Positions 1-10,500 of a DNA stretch of 64,000 nt are shown here, one piece after another. Source of the DNA: Streptomyces sp. B3I8 (GTDB lineage: Bacteria > Actinomycetota > Actinomycetes > Streptomycetales > Streptomycetaceae); assembly GCF_030816915.1 (NCBI RefSeq), contig NZ_JAUSYN010000002.1:62001-126000 (forward strand), read 5' to 3'. Under the pieces are notes generated by a model. The model saw nothing but the letters and a program-made list of their open reading frames with translations, ran no database searches and had not been told where the DNA came from. Numbering within the stretch: position 1 is the first letter of the stretch; the number at the start of each line of letters is the position of its first letter. Both the position numbers and the translations under genes were made by a program.

Positions 1-1285
1 GCTGTCGCGCACGGAGCCGGTACCGGCCGGGCATGTGCTGTTCCGGGCGCACGAGCAGAAGAGGAGCGCGGCGTCGGTCGCGGCCCGGCTGCGGGAGCTC
101 GGCTACACCCGGCTGCCCGATGTCCCCGACCGGGACATCACGTCGGACGACATCCGGCTCGTCAGCCCGCACGGGGACGGTGCCGCACCCGTGCTGAAGG
201 ACACCGTGCCGTGGGGCCGGGTCGTCCGGGCGGCGGCCGGCTCCGGTGCGAACCCGCGGGAGGTCGCGGACCGCTACCGGGAACTGGGGTACACCGACGT
301 CGTCGTCCCGGACGGTCCGCTGCCGGACACCGTGCCCGCGCAGGACGCCCTCCTCGCCACCACCGACACCGGCTGGCTCCCGCCGGAGGCGGCCGTCCCC
401 GTCCCGCACGTGGTGCGGCGGGCGCACGAGCAGGGCATCGCCCCGGCCGAGGCCGCCCGCCGGCTGCGCGCGCTGGGGTATCCCGACGTGCCCTCCGGGC
501 TGCCGGAGACGGCGCACCCCGGCGACCTCGCGATGATTCACGAGGAGGCCCGTTCCGACCGGCCGTACCTCCCGCTCACCGGTGTCGGCGCGCGGCACGT
601 CCAGACCGTCGCCGACGTCCTGGGGAGCAGCCCGCACGAGGTCGCGCTGCGGATGGCCGCCCTCGGGTACGCGCCGGCGTTCACCCCGCACCCCGACGAC
701 GCGGTGCTGGCGAGCCGCGACGCCGACGGGCGCGCCCCCTGGGTGGGGCGAGAGTGGGGCCTCGGGCACGTGCTGCTCGCCGCGAGGGTTCTCGGCCGCA
801 CCCCGGAGGAGGTCGCCGGCCGCTGCCGCGAACTCGGCTACGGCGCCTTCCAGTTCGGGAGTTGCGAGGTGCCGGACGCAGGGGGGTTCGAGGACGACGA
901 CATCGTGCTGCTCAGCGCGCACTGCGACGGCCGGGGGCCCTGGCTGACCTGGGAGCGGTCGCCGTCGCTCGTGCACGTGCTGCGCTGCGCGCGGGCCACC
1001 GGCCGCAGTCCCCAGCAGATCGCGGAGCGCTTGACCCGCCTCGGCCTGCACGTCATGGTCTCGCCGCACGTCGAGGTGGCGGACCTCGGTCTGGCGGAGG
1101 CCGTGGACCGGCGGGGCGGGCGCCACTGGGGGACGGGGGAACTGCTGGCGGTGGCGAGCCGGACGGGCCGGAGCCCGGCCGAGGTCGCCGCGCGCCTGCC
1201 CTTCCTCGGGTTCCAGGTGCCCGGACTCCCCTACCCGCAGCGGCGCCCGGGCCCCGGTACGGTGCGCGTCAGTCGAACGGGGTGA
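1..1285 (+). CDS. Tandem helical (wHTH-like) repeat protein, 3' part only
   Basis: The frame is open from the first bases, so the gene begins upstream; the GTG at 35 lies inside a repeat and is not a credible start. The visible ~428 residues hold seven copies of a ~68-residue unit. Each has a variable acidic N-terminal half (D..LLS...DG..PW) and a conserved helical end such as 'AARVLGRTPEEVAGRCRELG', 'RATGRSPQQIAERLTRLG' or 'SRTGRSPAEVAARLPFLG'. There is no catalytic motif, signal peptide or membrane segment. From memory, this unit resembles the wHTH-type repeats annotated in large actinobacterial proteins that also carry Hsp90-like ATPase or caspase-like domains and have been proposed as conflict-system components; that link is inferred, because the N-terminal part is missing. 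Its end overlaps the convergent phosphoesterase gene by 17 bp. Confidence 0.75.
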   Translation, partial: LSRTEPVPAGHVLFRAHEQKRSAASVAARLRELGYTRLPDVPDRDITSDDIRLVSPHGDGAAPVLKDTVPWGRVVRAAAGSGANPREVADRYRELGYTDVVVPDGPLPDTVPAQDALLATTDTGWLPPEAAVPVPHVVRRAHEQGIAPAEAARRLRALGYPDVPSGLPETAHPGDLAMIHEEARSDRPYLPLTGVGARHVQTVADVLGSSPHEVALRMAALGYAPAFTPHPDDAVLASRDADGRAPWVGREWGLGHVLLAARVLGRTPEEVAGRCRELGYGAFQFGSCEVPDAGGFEDDDIVLLSAHCDGRGPWLTWERSPSLVHVLRCARATGRSPQQIAERLTRLGLHVMVSPHVEVADLGLAEAVDRRGGRHWGTGELLAVASRTGRSPAEVAARLPFLGFQVPGLPYPQRRPGPGTVRVSRTG

Positions 1286-3149
1286 GGAAGTCGCGCACCG
1301 GGAGGGCGCGGTTGACGATGCGGGTGTCGCCCAGGGAGCCGTAGAGGCCCTGGCCGTAGCGCTCGTCGGACTGGGTGGCGCCGAGGACGAAGGGTTTGCC
1401 GAGGGTGGCGATGCCGGTCGACGGCTGCGTCGGATTGCGGGCGATCCTCGAGCCGTCGACGTACAGGACGGTGCGGCGCCCGTCGTTGACGACGGCGATG
1501 TGCATCCAGCGGCCGACGGGCACCGCGTGGCTCCATGACGTGGGGTCGGCGTCCTGACGTTCCGGGTAGACCACGAACTGGAGGAACCGCTCGGGCGACA
1601 CGTTGAGGCTGCAGGTGGGCTCCAGCGGTGACCAGCCCGTGGTCTTGCCCGCGTCGCCGTTGCGGCCCTCCCAGCTCAGGATGCCCATCCAGGCGTGGTC
1701 CCCCTCGAAGGGCTCGGGCAGCCGGAGGAAGGTCTCGATGGTGTAGCCGTGGAGGAACTTCTCGCTGTTGAGGGCCGCCCGCGCGGAGGTCGTGAGGATG
1801 GCGCCGCGGTCGGGTTCCTTGCCGCCGTCGAAGCGCAGGCTGGCGTGGGCCGGCTGGCCGGGGTGGTGGTCGGCGGACCAGGTCAGGGTGTCGGAGTCGG
1901 CGCCCGCCAGCCGGCGCACGGTGAGGTCGTTGCCGTTGCCGGTCAGGTCGCGCACGACGGCCCCGTCGGCCACCGTGGCTCCCTCGGTGCCGCCGGCCCG
2001 GGTGCCGGCGGCGTCGAAGCGCCAGTAGGCGAGGGTGCCGCGGGGCATCACCGCGGCGGGCGGCCGGGGCTTCGCGGGGGTGACGGGCGCGAAGCGACGG
2101 AACCTGCGGCCGAAGTCGATGTCCAGGGTGAACCGGTCGACGGGGCCGGTCAGTTCGAGGTTCTCGGCCTCCAGCGGGCTGCGTTCCTCGGGGTCGCGGG
2201 ACAGCAGCCAGGGGGCGAAGGTCTCCACGTCGACGACGCCGCGGACGAGGTCGAAGCCGTAGGTGCGGATCATTCCGGCGCCGCCGTAGTAGCGGTCCTG
2301 GTAGTTGGTGATGTGAACGTGGACATCGTTGTCGGCGTCGTTGGTCAGGACCGTGCGCCCGGGCGGCCAGTAGTGTCCGCCGAGGGCGAGGAAGATCTGG
2401 TCGTTGCCGCGGATCAGCCCGTTCCACAGGCGCGTGCCGTTGTCGGAGAGCTGGGCCTTGCCGTCGTCGTCCGCCCAGGCGATGTCGTGCGTGGTGAGGA
2501 CGGCCGGCAGGGTCGGGTGCGCGTCGAGGACGCCCTGCGCCCAGCTCAGGCCCTTGTCCGACACCCGCCAGTCCAGGGCGAGGACGAGCCACTCGCGGCC
2601 GGCTGCGCGCAGCACGTGGTAGCTGTTGTAGCCGTCCGGCGAGGCGCCGCGGAAGGTCGGCATCGAGGCGTAGCGCGCGGGCCCGAACGCGGCGAGGTAG
2701 GCGGTGTCGCCGCGCTGGTCGTCGGTGCCGGAGCTGATGTCGTGGTTGCCCGCGAGGACGCTGTACGGGACCTTTCCGTGGATCGTGCGGAAGGTGGCGG
2801 CGGCGCGCGTGATCTCGTCCTCGGTGCCGTGTTCGGTGACGTCCCCGAGGTGGGTCATGAAGGCGATGTTGCGCGTGGACCGTTCGCCGACGAGGTGGCG
2901 GAAGGTCGCGGCCAGCGGGGCCGGGTCGGCGCTGTCGGCGTCGAAGAGGTACTGGGTGTCGGGGAGGACGGCGAGGGTGAAGCGCGGGCTCTCGCTGTCG
3001 AACCGGCCCGCGCGGCCGGGGGCGTCCGCCTGCGCCGGGGTGGCGGCCACGGCTGTACTGCCCGCGGCCGCGACACCGGCCGCGGGCAGTACGGCGGTCG
3101 CGCGCAGCAGTGTGCGTCTGTGCAGGGGGTGTGGTGATCGGTCCGTCAT
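1269..3149 (-). CDS. Secreted metallophosphoesterase with C-terminal LamG-like domain
   Basis: A 626-residue exported calcineurin-like phosphoesterase. The ATG at 3149 is chosen over an upstream in-frame GTG because it has a GGACGGAG-type ribosome site and is followed at once by a Tat/Sec-like signal: 'HRRTLLRATAV', a hydrophobic stretch, and an Ala-rich cleavage region near residue 36-42. The metal-binding motifs of the superfamily are visible: PDTQ (63-66), THLGDV (99-104), AGNHD (133-137) and later 'LTTHD' and 'LGGHYW'. Residues about 400-626 form a beta-rich concanavalin/LamG-like region ('ASLRFDGG', 'VLYVDGSRI', 'SLGDTRI') that probably binds glycan or cell wall. The true substrate, a nucleotide, phospholipid or phosphosugar, cannot be told. 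It is convergent with the repeat protein gene. Confidence 0.85.
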   Translation of the reverse strand: MTDRSPHPLHRRTLLRATAVLPAAGVAAAGSTAVAATPAQADAPGRAGRFDSESPRFTLAVLPDTQYLFDADSADPAPLAATFRHLVGERSTRNIAFMTHLGDVTEHGTEDEITRAAATFRTIHGKVPYSVLAGNHDISSGTDDQRGDTAYLAAFGPARYASMPTFRGASPDGYNSYHVLRAAGREWLVLALDWRVSDKGLSWAQGVLDAHPTLPAVLTTHDIAWADDDGKAQLSDNGTRLWNGLIRGNDQIFLALGGHYWPPGRTVLTNDADNDVHVHITNYQDRYYGGAGMIRTYGFDLVRGVVDVETFAPWLLSRDPEERSPLEAENLELTGPVDRFTLDIDFGRRFRRFAPVTPAKPRPPAAVMPRGTLAYWRFDAAGTRAGGTEGATVADGAVVRDLTGNGNDLTVRRLAGADSDTLTWSADHHPGQPAHASLRFDGGKEPDRGAILTTSARAALNSEKFLHGYTIETFLRLPEPFEGDHAWMGILSWEGRNGDAGKTTGWSPLEPTCSLNVSPERFLQFVVYPERQDADPTSWSHAVPVGRWMHIAVVNDGRRTVLYVDGSRIARNPTQPSTGIATLGKPFVLGATQSDERYGQGLYGSLGDTRIVNRALPVRDFLTPFD

Positions 3150-3254
3150 GACGGCTCCGTCCGGGGAGGAGAGGATCGGTGTGCTCGGGCAGGGCGTACG
3201 CTGCTCACCCGCCACGGCCGCACGGTGGCGGCGAGTTGAACGCCCGCTGCCGGG

Positions 3255-5250
3255 TTACCGACGATTGACGGGGCCGGACGGGTCGGCGTCTCGGGGGACG
3301 GGCCGGTCGGCGTCACCGGGAGCGGACGGGCCGGCGTCCCCGGGAGTGGCGGGGCGCAGTATCCGGTGCAGGCGCAGGGCGAGTTGGAGGTCCAGGGTGC
3401 GTTCCGGGTCGGACCAGTCCAGGTCGAGGAGGCGCCGGACGCGGTCCAGTCGCTGGGTGACGGTGTTGGGGTGCACGTGCAGGCGGTCCGCGCTGCGGGC
3501 GGGGGCTGCGGCCCGTGGCGAAGTAGGTCTCCAGGGTGGTGAGCAGTTCGGTGGCGCGCCGGGCGTCGTGACGCAGGAGCGGCCCGAGCGTCCGGTCGAC
3601 GAAGTCGCCCGCGGCGGCGGTGTCACCGAGCAGCAGTCCGGTGTAGCCGAGGTCCGGGACGGTCGCGGACTCCCCCGTGCGGTCCAGTCGCAGCAGTGCC
3701 CGCGCGCAGGCCAGGGCTTCGCCGTGGGCGTGCGGGAGGTCGGCCGGGTCGGTGACGGGTCCGGCGGCGCCGACGGTGACCGGGGTGCCGAGCCGGAGGG
3801 AGAGGGAGGCGGCGAGCTGCCGGCCCGTCGGGGCCGGGTCCGTCGAGGGCAGGGCGAGCACGGCGTAGCCGTCCCGGACCGTGGCCAGGCCGCCGCGGGC
3901 GGCGGCCAGTTCGGCCGTGGCCGCGGACAGCGGCGGCAGTCGGCGGGCGGCGGGGTGGGCGACGAGGACGACGTGGGGTTCGCGCGGCCGGCGACCGAGG
4001 CGCCGGGCGCGTTCGGCCAGTGCCGCTCGGGCCCGGTCGGAACCGTCGAGCAGGGCGTCGAGGAGGTCGCCGCCCGCACGTGACTCCGCCGCGGCGAGTT
4101 CCCGGGCGAACAGCCGTAGCAGCGCCGCCGTCGCCGCCGTGCGTTGCAGCAGGCGCAGGTCGGCGTCGGTGGCGTCGCCGGTGGGTGTGTCCGGTGCCCA
4201 GACCAGGGCGCCGAGGGAGTCGTCGCCCGTGTGCAGTGCCGTCACCCAGCAGCCGTCGGCCCGGGTGCTGCCCCTCGTGCCCTCGGGCGTGCGGCCCGCC
4301 GCCCGGACCATCGTGTGCAGCCGGTCCTCGGGCGTGCCGTCGGTCCATGCCGGCGGGGTGCGCGATCCGTCGACGACGGCCAGGCAGCCGCCGAGGAAGT
4401 CCCGGGCGCCGCCGAGGAGTTCGCGCAGTCCACCGCCCCGCAGGACGAGCTCCGTGCCGTGGTCGTGGGCGGCCAGTTCGCGGGCGGTGGCGCGGGCGCG
4501 TGCCTGAAGTGCCGTGTGTGCCGCGCGGGCCTCCCGCAGGGCCCGTTCCCCGTCGTCCAGGAGTCGGGCGCGGGCGATCGCGGCGGCTGCCGGGGCGGCG
4601 AACGAGGCGAGCCGGAGCACCGCCTGCGCGGCAAAGGGGCCGGCCGTGCGGTTGGACGCGTACAGGACACCGGTGACGTGACCGCGGTGCACCAGCGGGA
4701 CGCCGAGGATGGCCCTCTGCCGTTCGGCGCGGGCCGAGTTGTCCACGGCGGCGTCGTGGTCGAGGCGCCGGTCGTGGAAGTAGTCGGGGGTGGCCAGCGG
4801 CACGGCCGACTCGGCGACCCGGCCGCCGATGCCCGTGCCGAACGGGATGCGTACGCCCTTCCAGTCACCGGTGGTCGCCCCGGCCATGACCCGTACGTGG
4901 GTCTCCGGGCGTGCGGGGTCGTTCAGGCTGAGGTAGGCGAGGTCGCAGTCGAGGAGCCGCCGGGCGCGGGCGACGACGGAGGTCAGCACGGTGTCGGTGT
5001 CGCCGGTGGCCCCGGTCAGCTCGGTCGCGGAGGTCAGCAGGTCCCGTTCGGATGCGGGGCGGGCGCGTCGGGACGTGAGCGGAGTGTGCCGGGCGCCGTA
5101 CCGGTCGCGCAGCCGCAGCGCGAGGCGGTACTCCTCCCGCAGGGTGTCCGCGTCGGCGCCGGGGGCCGCGAGGGCGGCCCGCAGGGCGTCCGCGTAGGCG
5201 GAGGCCGGTGCCCCTTCGGCCAGCAGACGCAGGAAGGTGTGCCGTGTCAT
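3255..5250 (-). pseudogene. GAF / PucR-type transcriptional regulator, frameshifted near its 3' end
   Basis: Reading from the ATG at 5250 (a G-rich ribosome site precedes it), the protein has an N-terminal helical segment, a GAF domain at roughly residues 75-215 ('GTGIGGRVAESAVP', 'ILGVPLVHRGHVTGVLYASN'), a second sensor-like region and a PucR/CdaR GGDEF-like region. In this frame it then runs into Pro/Arg-rich nonsense and stops at 3313. The expected C-terminal PucR helix-turn-helix ('ADRLHVHPNTVTQRLDRVRR') sits in the next frame, ending at the stop at 3255. The two join perfectly ('ATGRSP' then 'ARSADRL') if one base is removed from the G run at 3501-3505. So this is either a real +1 frameshift that removes the DNA-binding domain or a sequencing error in a homopolymer. 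It lies just downstream of acetoacetyl-CoA synthetase on the same strand and may regulate it. Confidence 0.8.
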
Positions 5251-5397
5251 GTCGATACCCCCGGAGCCGGGCCGCCCTGCCACCAGTCACCGGTCACCGT
5301 AGGGCAGCCGGCCGCTCCGGGGCCACGGGGCCCCGAGTACGGCCGGTACCTACCGCGGCCGTACCTACCGCGGCCGTACCCGCCGCGCCCGTCCGCT

Positions 5398-7338
5398 TCA
5401 CGCGCGCCGTGCCCGGTGCTTCGCCAGCCGTACGAAGAACTCCAATGCCGCGGGGTCGTCCACGGCGGTCGGCGCGGCGACGGTGCCGGGGTCCGCGCCC
5501 ATGAGGATGCGTTTGACCGGGACCTCCAGTTTCTTGCCGGTCCTGGTGTGCGGGACGGCCGGCACCGCCATGATCTCGTCGGGCAGGTGCCGGGGCGAGG
5601 CCCGGTGCCGTATCTCGCGGCGGATGCGGTCGCGCAGGGCGTCGTCGAGCACGGCGCCTTCGCGCAGGGCGACGAAGAGGGGCATCCAGTAGCCGCCGTC
5701 GGGCAGTTCGGTCCCGATGACAAGGGCTTCGCCGATCTCGGGCAGGTCCTCGACGGCCGCGTAGAGGTCCGCGCTGCCCATGCGGACGCCGTTGCGGTTG
5801 AGGGTGGCGTCCGACCGGCCGTGGACCACGACGGAGTCGCGTTCGGTGCGCGTGATCCAGTCGCCGTGCCGCCACGCGCCGGGGTACGTGGCGAAGTACG
5901 CCTGCCGGTGGCGTTCCCCGGACGCGTCGCCCCACAGCGCGAGGGGCATGCTGGGCATCGGGCGGGTCACGACGAGTTCGCCCACCTCGTCGACCAGCGG
6001 CCGCCCGCGCGGGTCCCAGGCCTCGACGGCGACGCCCAGGCAGGGCGCGGAGATCTCGCCGGGGACCACGGGGACGGTGGGCGCGCCGCCGACGAGGGCT
6101 CCCACCACGTCCGTGCCGCCGCTGACGGGGACGAGGGGGGCGTGGTCGCCCACCCGGGCGGTGACCCACGCGTGGGCCCGGGCCGGGACGGGCGAGCCGG
6201 TGGCGATGATCTGCCGCAGGGCGGACAGGTCGCAGAGCCGGCCCGGGGACACGTCCGCGCGCTCGCAGGCGGCGAGCAGGCCCGGGCTCGTCCCGAAGTG
6301 GGTGACCCGGTGTGCGGACACCGCCCGCCACACGGCCGTGGGGTCGGGGTGGGTCGGGCTGCCGTCGTACAGCACCGCGGTGGCCCCCACCAGCGGCGCG
6401 GAGACGAGCAGGTTCCAGACGACCCAGCTCGGGGAGGTCGCCCAGAGCAGCCGGCTGCCGGGGCCGAGGTCCCAGTGCAGGGCGAGGGTCTTGTACATCT
6501 CGAGCTGGACGCCGCCGTGGCCGTGCACGATCCCCTTGGGGACGCCGGTGGTCCCGGAGGAGAACAGCACCCACAGGGGGTGGTCGAACGGCAGGGCCAC
6601 GGGCTCCAGGGCGGCCTCGCCCGCGGTCAGTTCGCGCCAGTCGAGGCAGTCGGACGGCACCGTGGCGCGCAGCCGGGGCACGACGACCGTGTGTGCGGGG
6701 CCGACCGCCTCGCGCAGCGCCGTCAGGGCCGGTCCGCGATCGCGGTCGACGCCGGCGTGGCGGTGGCCGTCGGCGGCGATCAGCACCTTGGGGGCCAGCG
6801 GGCCGAGCCGGGCCGCCGCGGCCTCCGGTGCGTAGTCCGAGCCGACCGAGGCCCAGACCGCGCCGATGCTCGCGGCCGCGTAGAAGGCGACCGCCGACTC
6901 TGCGCTGTTGGGCAGACAACCGGCCACGCGGTCGCCCACAGCGACGCCGAGGGAGTTCAACGAGCGGGCGAAAGCGGCCACTTGGCGACGGAACTCACCG
7001 GCGGCCAGGGGCTGAGCGGTGCCGTCCTCGCGGACAGTGATCAGCGCCGGTTCCCGTGGGTCACCTTCCCTGAGCAGTCCGTCGGCGTAGTTCGTGCGGA
7101 CGCCGGGGAACCAACGGGCCCCCGGCATCAGGTCCTCCTCCAGCACAGCCTGGTAGGCGGTGCGGAACGGCACGCCGAGGTACTGCTGCACGGCGGACCA
7201 GAAGCCGGGCAGATCGGTCACCGACCAGCGGTGGAGCTGCCCGTAGTCGGAGAAGCGCAGCCCCCTTCTGACCCCCAGCCAGCGGCAGAAGCCGCCCAGG
7301 GCCGAGGCGTCCTCGTCCAGCGGCCTCGGCCCGGTCAC
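5398..7338 (-). CDS. aacS: Acetoacetyl-CoA synthetase (acetoacetate-CoA ligase)
   Basis: A 646-residue adenylate-forming enzyme (ANL superfamily) that activates acetoacetate with ATP and CoA in the cytoplasm. The open frame runs much further upstream, but the GTG at 7338 has a good site (GGGAG, 7 nt away) and gives the usual family length of about 650. The AMP-binding core motif is 'LFSSGTTGVPKGIVHGHGG'. Also visible are the N-terminal acetyl-CoA-synthetase-like segment ('YADGLLREGDPREPALI'), the 'GDWITRTERDSVVVHGRSD' hinge region and a C-terminal 'PHTRTGKKLEVPVKRIL' carrying the catalytic Lys. Thr/Val-rich pocket residues and the overall length favour acetoacetate over acetate. The upstream neighbour on this strand is the GH38 gene, with a 184-bp gap; the broken GAF/PucR regulator lies downstream. 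Confidence 0.9.
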   Translation of the reverse strand: MTGPRPLDEDASALGGFCRWLGVRRGLRFSDYGQLHRWSVTDLPGFWSAVQQYLGVPFRTAYQAVLEEDLMPGARWFPGVRTNYADGLLREGDPREPALITVREDGTAQPLAAGEFRRQVAAFARSLNSLGVAVGDRVAGCLPNSAESAVAFYAAASIGAVWASVGSDYAPEAAAARLGPLAPKVLIAADGHRHAGVDRDRGPALTALREAVGPAHTVVVPRLRATVPSDCLDWRELTAGEAALEPVALPFDHPLWVLFSSGTTGVPKGIVHGHGGVQLEMYKTLALHWDLGPGSRLLWATSPSWVVWNLLVSAPLVGATAVLYDGSPTHPDPTAVWRAVSAHRVTHFGTSPGLLAACERADVSPGRLCDLSALRQIIATGSPVPARAHAWVTARVGDHAPLVPVSGGTDVVGALVGGAPTVPVVPGEISAPCLGVAVEAWDPRGRPLVDEVGELVVTRPMPSMPLALWGDASGERHRQAYFATYPGAWRHGDWITRTERDSVVVHGRSDATLNRNGVRMGSADLYAAVEDLPEIGEALVIGTELPDGGYWMPLFVALREGAVLDDALRDRIRREIRHRASPRHLPDEIMAVPAVPHTRTGKKLEVPVKRILMGADPGTVAAPTAVDDPAALEFFVRLAKHRARRA

Positions 7339-7440
7339 CGCGTGCTCCCGCCGTCGGCCGTGACGGTTCTTTTCTGCCGCATCCCTGTCCTCCTGCCTCC
7401 CTGCCCGACGTCTCCCCCAGTGAAGGGCGGAGCGCGGGCA

Positions 7441-7454
7441 GGGGGCGATCCCCC
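7441..7454. terminator. Short GC hairpin after GH38 gene
   Basis: GGGGGCGATCCCCC is a 5-bp stem with a 4-nt loop, about 70 nt past the GH38 stop and ahead of the aacS start. It could end the mannoside operon transcript, but it has no U tract. Confidence 0.25.
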
Positions 7455-7522
7455 GGAGCACACGGATTCGGACGTTCCCCTGGGCCGGAGCACATACCGG
7501 CCGCGGGAGCGCGCCGGGCGGG

Positions 7523-10500
7523 TCAGCCGTCGTTTCCGGTGCCGGCCGGGGACAGGTGCAGGAGGACGGCCGCGGTGCCGAGCGCCGGGAGGTCGGCCGG
7601 GATCGCGCCGTCCGGTTCCGGGGCGAGGTCGCGCGGTGCCCGGCCCAGGTAGGTGGTGTGCGCGGCGCGGGCCACGGGGAACGGGGTGCGCAGGCGACAG
7701 GTGACGGGGGTGTCGGCCACCGACTGAAGGCGCACCAGGAGTTGGCCGTCGGCCGGGACGGTGAGTCCGACGAGCCGTACCCGGGGATCGTCCAGGCCGA
7801 GGAACTGTGTCCACGCCGGGGAGTCGCCACCGGTCGCGGCGCGGGCGCGGACGGGCACCAGGGGGTGGCTGGTGACGGCGGCGACGCGGGCGGCGTGGAC
7901 CGAGGGGTGTCCCTCGGCCGTGGTGAAGCCGACGCTGTAGCGGAAGACGTGGTCGAACGCCTGCTGGGCGGGGAAGTTGGTGTCCCAGATGTTGTTGTGC
8001 ACCCAGGAGAAGACGGTGGCCGGTTCCTCCCTCGGCAGCGACTGCGGATAGGGCACGTAAGGGATCGCGATGCCGCCGAGCTGGACGAGCGGGGCGTCGG
8101 CCGTCGCCAGGGCGGCGTGGTGGGTGCCGTCGCTGAGGCTGATCCAGCGCCGGACGGCCCGCATGTGGGCCGCCGAGCCCGGCACGGTCTCGCGGTCGGC
8201 GCCCAGGACACCGCCGGTGGCCTCCGTATGTACGGCGGGGTGGTCGAGGGCGAAGGGGAAGGCGAAGAAGGCGCTCTCCTTGGTGAGGGTGGCCGTCTTG
8301 TCGACGCGGTTCTCGATGTCGAGGCGGGCCGCGTCGTGCGGCAGGCGCAGCGTCGTACGGAGTCTGCGGGTGCCGGCCGGGGCGCATTCGTAGACGAGGG
8401 TCTGTCCGGTGGCGTCCGTGGTGCGCTCGACGAGCGCGGCGGGCGGGGCGGTGCTGCGGGAGGCGAGCAGGTGCATCGAGTCGTCGGCGACGGTCTTGCT
8501 GGACTGGTGGTTGAACCCGCCGGCCGTGGCGTACTCGTCGTACACGTAGCCGTTGAAGCCCACCACGGCGTCCTGGCGCACCAGTTCGCGGCCGGTGGCC
8601 CGGTCGGTGATCGAGGAGACGCACGCCTGGCGCAGGTCGACGGTGACGCGCAGGTGGGCGTTCTCCAGAACGGTGGCGTCGGCGGGTGTCGTCGGCTCCG
8701 TCTTCTCCTCGCCCCGTGCGACGGGTTCGGCGGCGGGGACGACGTCGAGGCGTACGGCCCCGCAGGCCGGGACGTCCGTGACGGGCACGTTCAGGAAGCG
8801 GCCGGCGGCGCGGTGGCGGTCGTTGCTCTGCGCCTCCTCGGCGAAGGGCAGGGCGGTGCCGGTGCGGGCGTCGAGGACCCGGACCGCGTCCCCGAGCGCG
8901 ACGGTGCTCTCCGGGAGGAAGAGCCGGGCCGTCTCGGTGCGCGGCCAGCCGCAGGTGTTGACGACGTAGAAGGACGCCTGCGCGTCCGGGCCGGGTGCGA
9001 AGGCCTCGCCGAGCAGGGCGCCTGCGGCGTCCAGAAGGGTCTCGGCGTCGTCGTGGGCGCGCACGGCCTGGGAGTACTTCCAGTGCCACTGCTTCTCGCC
9101 GGAGCCGTGGCCGTGCTCGCCGTGGGTCCAGGGGTCGCCCGCGCCCCAGGTGTGTTCGTTGAACAGGGAGGCGGAGCGGTAGACGGCCGGGGCCCGCGCG
9201 GTGACGGCCGCGCTCTCGGGTACGCCCTTCAGGTGGGCGTACGCGGCCACGGTCTGCGCCTCGGCGAGGGCGGCCTGTCCGCGCCGGACGGCGGCCAGCG
9301 GGACGGCGCCGGCGCCGACGCCGTCCACCCACCAGTCGGTCCAGTCGCCCCGGTAGGTCTCCAGCCGGTCCCCCACGCGCTTCTCCGCGTCCTCGAAGAA
9401 GTCCTGGTTGCGGGAGGCGCGCAGTCGCGGGTACGCCCACTGTTCGTTCCAGCGGCGCACCGTGTCGGAGATGACGCGGCGGGGCGGGCCGTTGTCCGCG
9501 AACTTGCCGAGCACCCGCAGGTGCAGGACGTCCCACGGGTAGGGGTCGGCCGTGCCGGGCAGGTCGAGGGCGGGGAAGCCGGGGATGCCGCGCCCCTGGT
9601 GGGGGTAGGGGTGGCGGGCCAGGGCGCTGAGGTAGGCGGGGAGCAGGTCGTCGACGTGGTCGTAGGACTCGTCGAAGCCGAGGATCGAGCCCTCCATGTA
9701 GGCCAGGCCGTGCGGGGTGTCGGTCCGCCAGACCAGGACGCTGTTGCCGCTCGGCGCCTGCCAGCGGAACAGCCGGGGAAGGTGTTCCCCGCCGACGAGG
9801 TGGGGCACGGCGCGGCCCGCCCAGTTGTGCGCCACGGACAGGTGGCGGATGCCGTGGTCCGCGAGGACGTCGGGCAGCCCCACCACCTGGCCGGGCACAT
9901 CGGTCTGCATGGCCGTGGTGACGTCGATGCCGTGCCGCTCGCGCAACTCGGCCATGGGGCGCAGCAGTTCGTGCAGTTCGTCGGTGGAGCAGGTCTCGGT
10001 GTGCAGGTTGAACGGCAGGGCCGTGAGTTCGACGCGCCCCTCGCGGACCCGGTCCAGGAGGTTCTCCACCTGGCGGCCGGGCCGGTGCGCCCGCCAGTCC
10101 TGGAAGGAGTGGAGTCCCTCGACGGCCCAGCGGAACCGGGCGGGGTCGGGCCAGTCGTCGGTGTCTCGGCACAGTTCGAGGAGGGAGTCGAGGTAGGCGC
10201 GGCTCTCGGCCATCACCCTGCCCTGGGGGTCGGTGTAGCCGATGTCCAGGTGGGAGTGCTGGACCAGGTGCAGGGTCCAGTGGCGCTGGGGGTGCGCCTC
10301 GAAGGTGAGGTGGGTGCCCTCTTCGAGTTCCGGGAGTTCGATCAGCAGGGTGGTGGGCGCGTCCACCTCCGGGACCAGAAGGCGGGTGTCGCCGTCCGGT
10401 CCCGGAAGGAGGGCGCAGTGGACAGGGGTGCCCCCGGCGGTGGTGACGCGGGCGGTGGTGAGGTGCCGGGCGAGGCGGGTGCCGTCGGGGTGGGTCACCC

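Noticed and set aside
4144..7704. Very long open frame on the plus strand opposite the regulator and aacS
   Set aside because: Composition is Gly/Arg/Val/Gly-rich without any domain; it is the shadow of the high-GC coding strand on the other side.
7339..8211. Upstream in-frame extension of acetoacetyl-CoA synthetase
   Set aside because: It runs through the GH38 gene, has no family sequence, and the GTG at 7338 has a good ribosome site and the family length.
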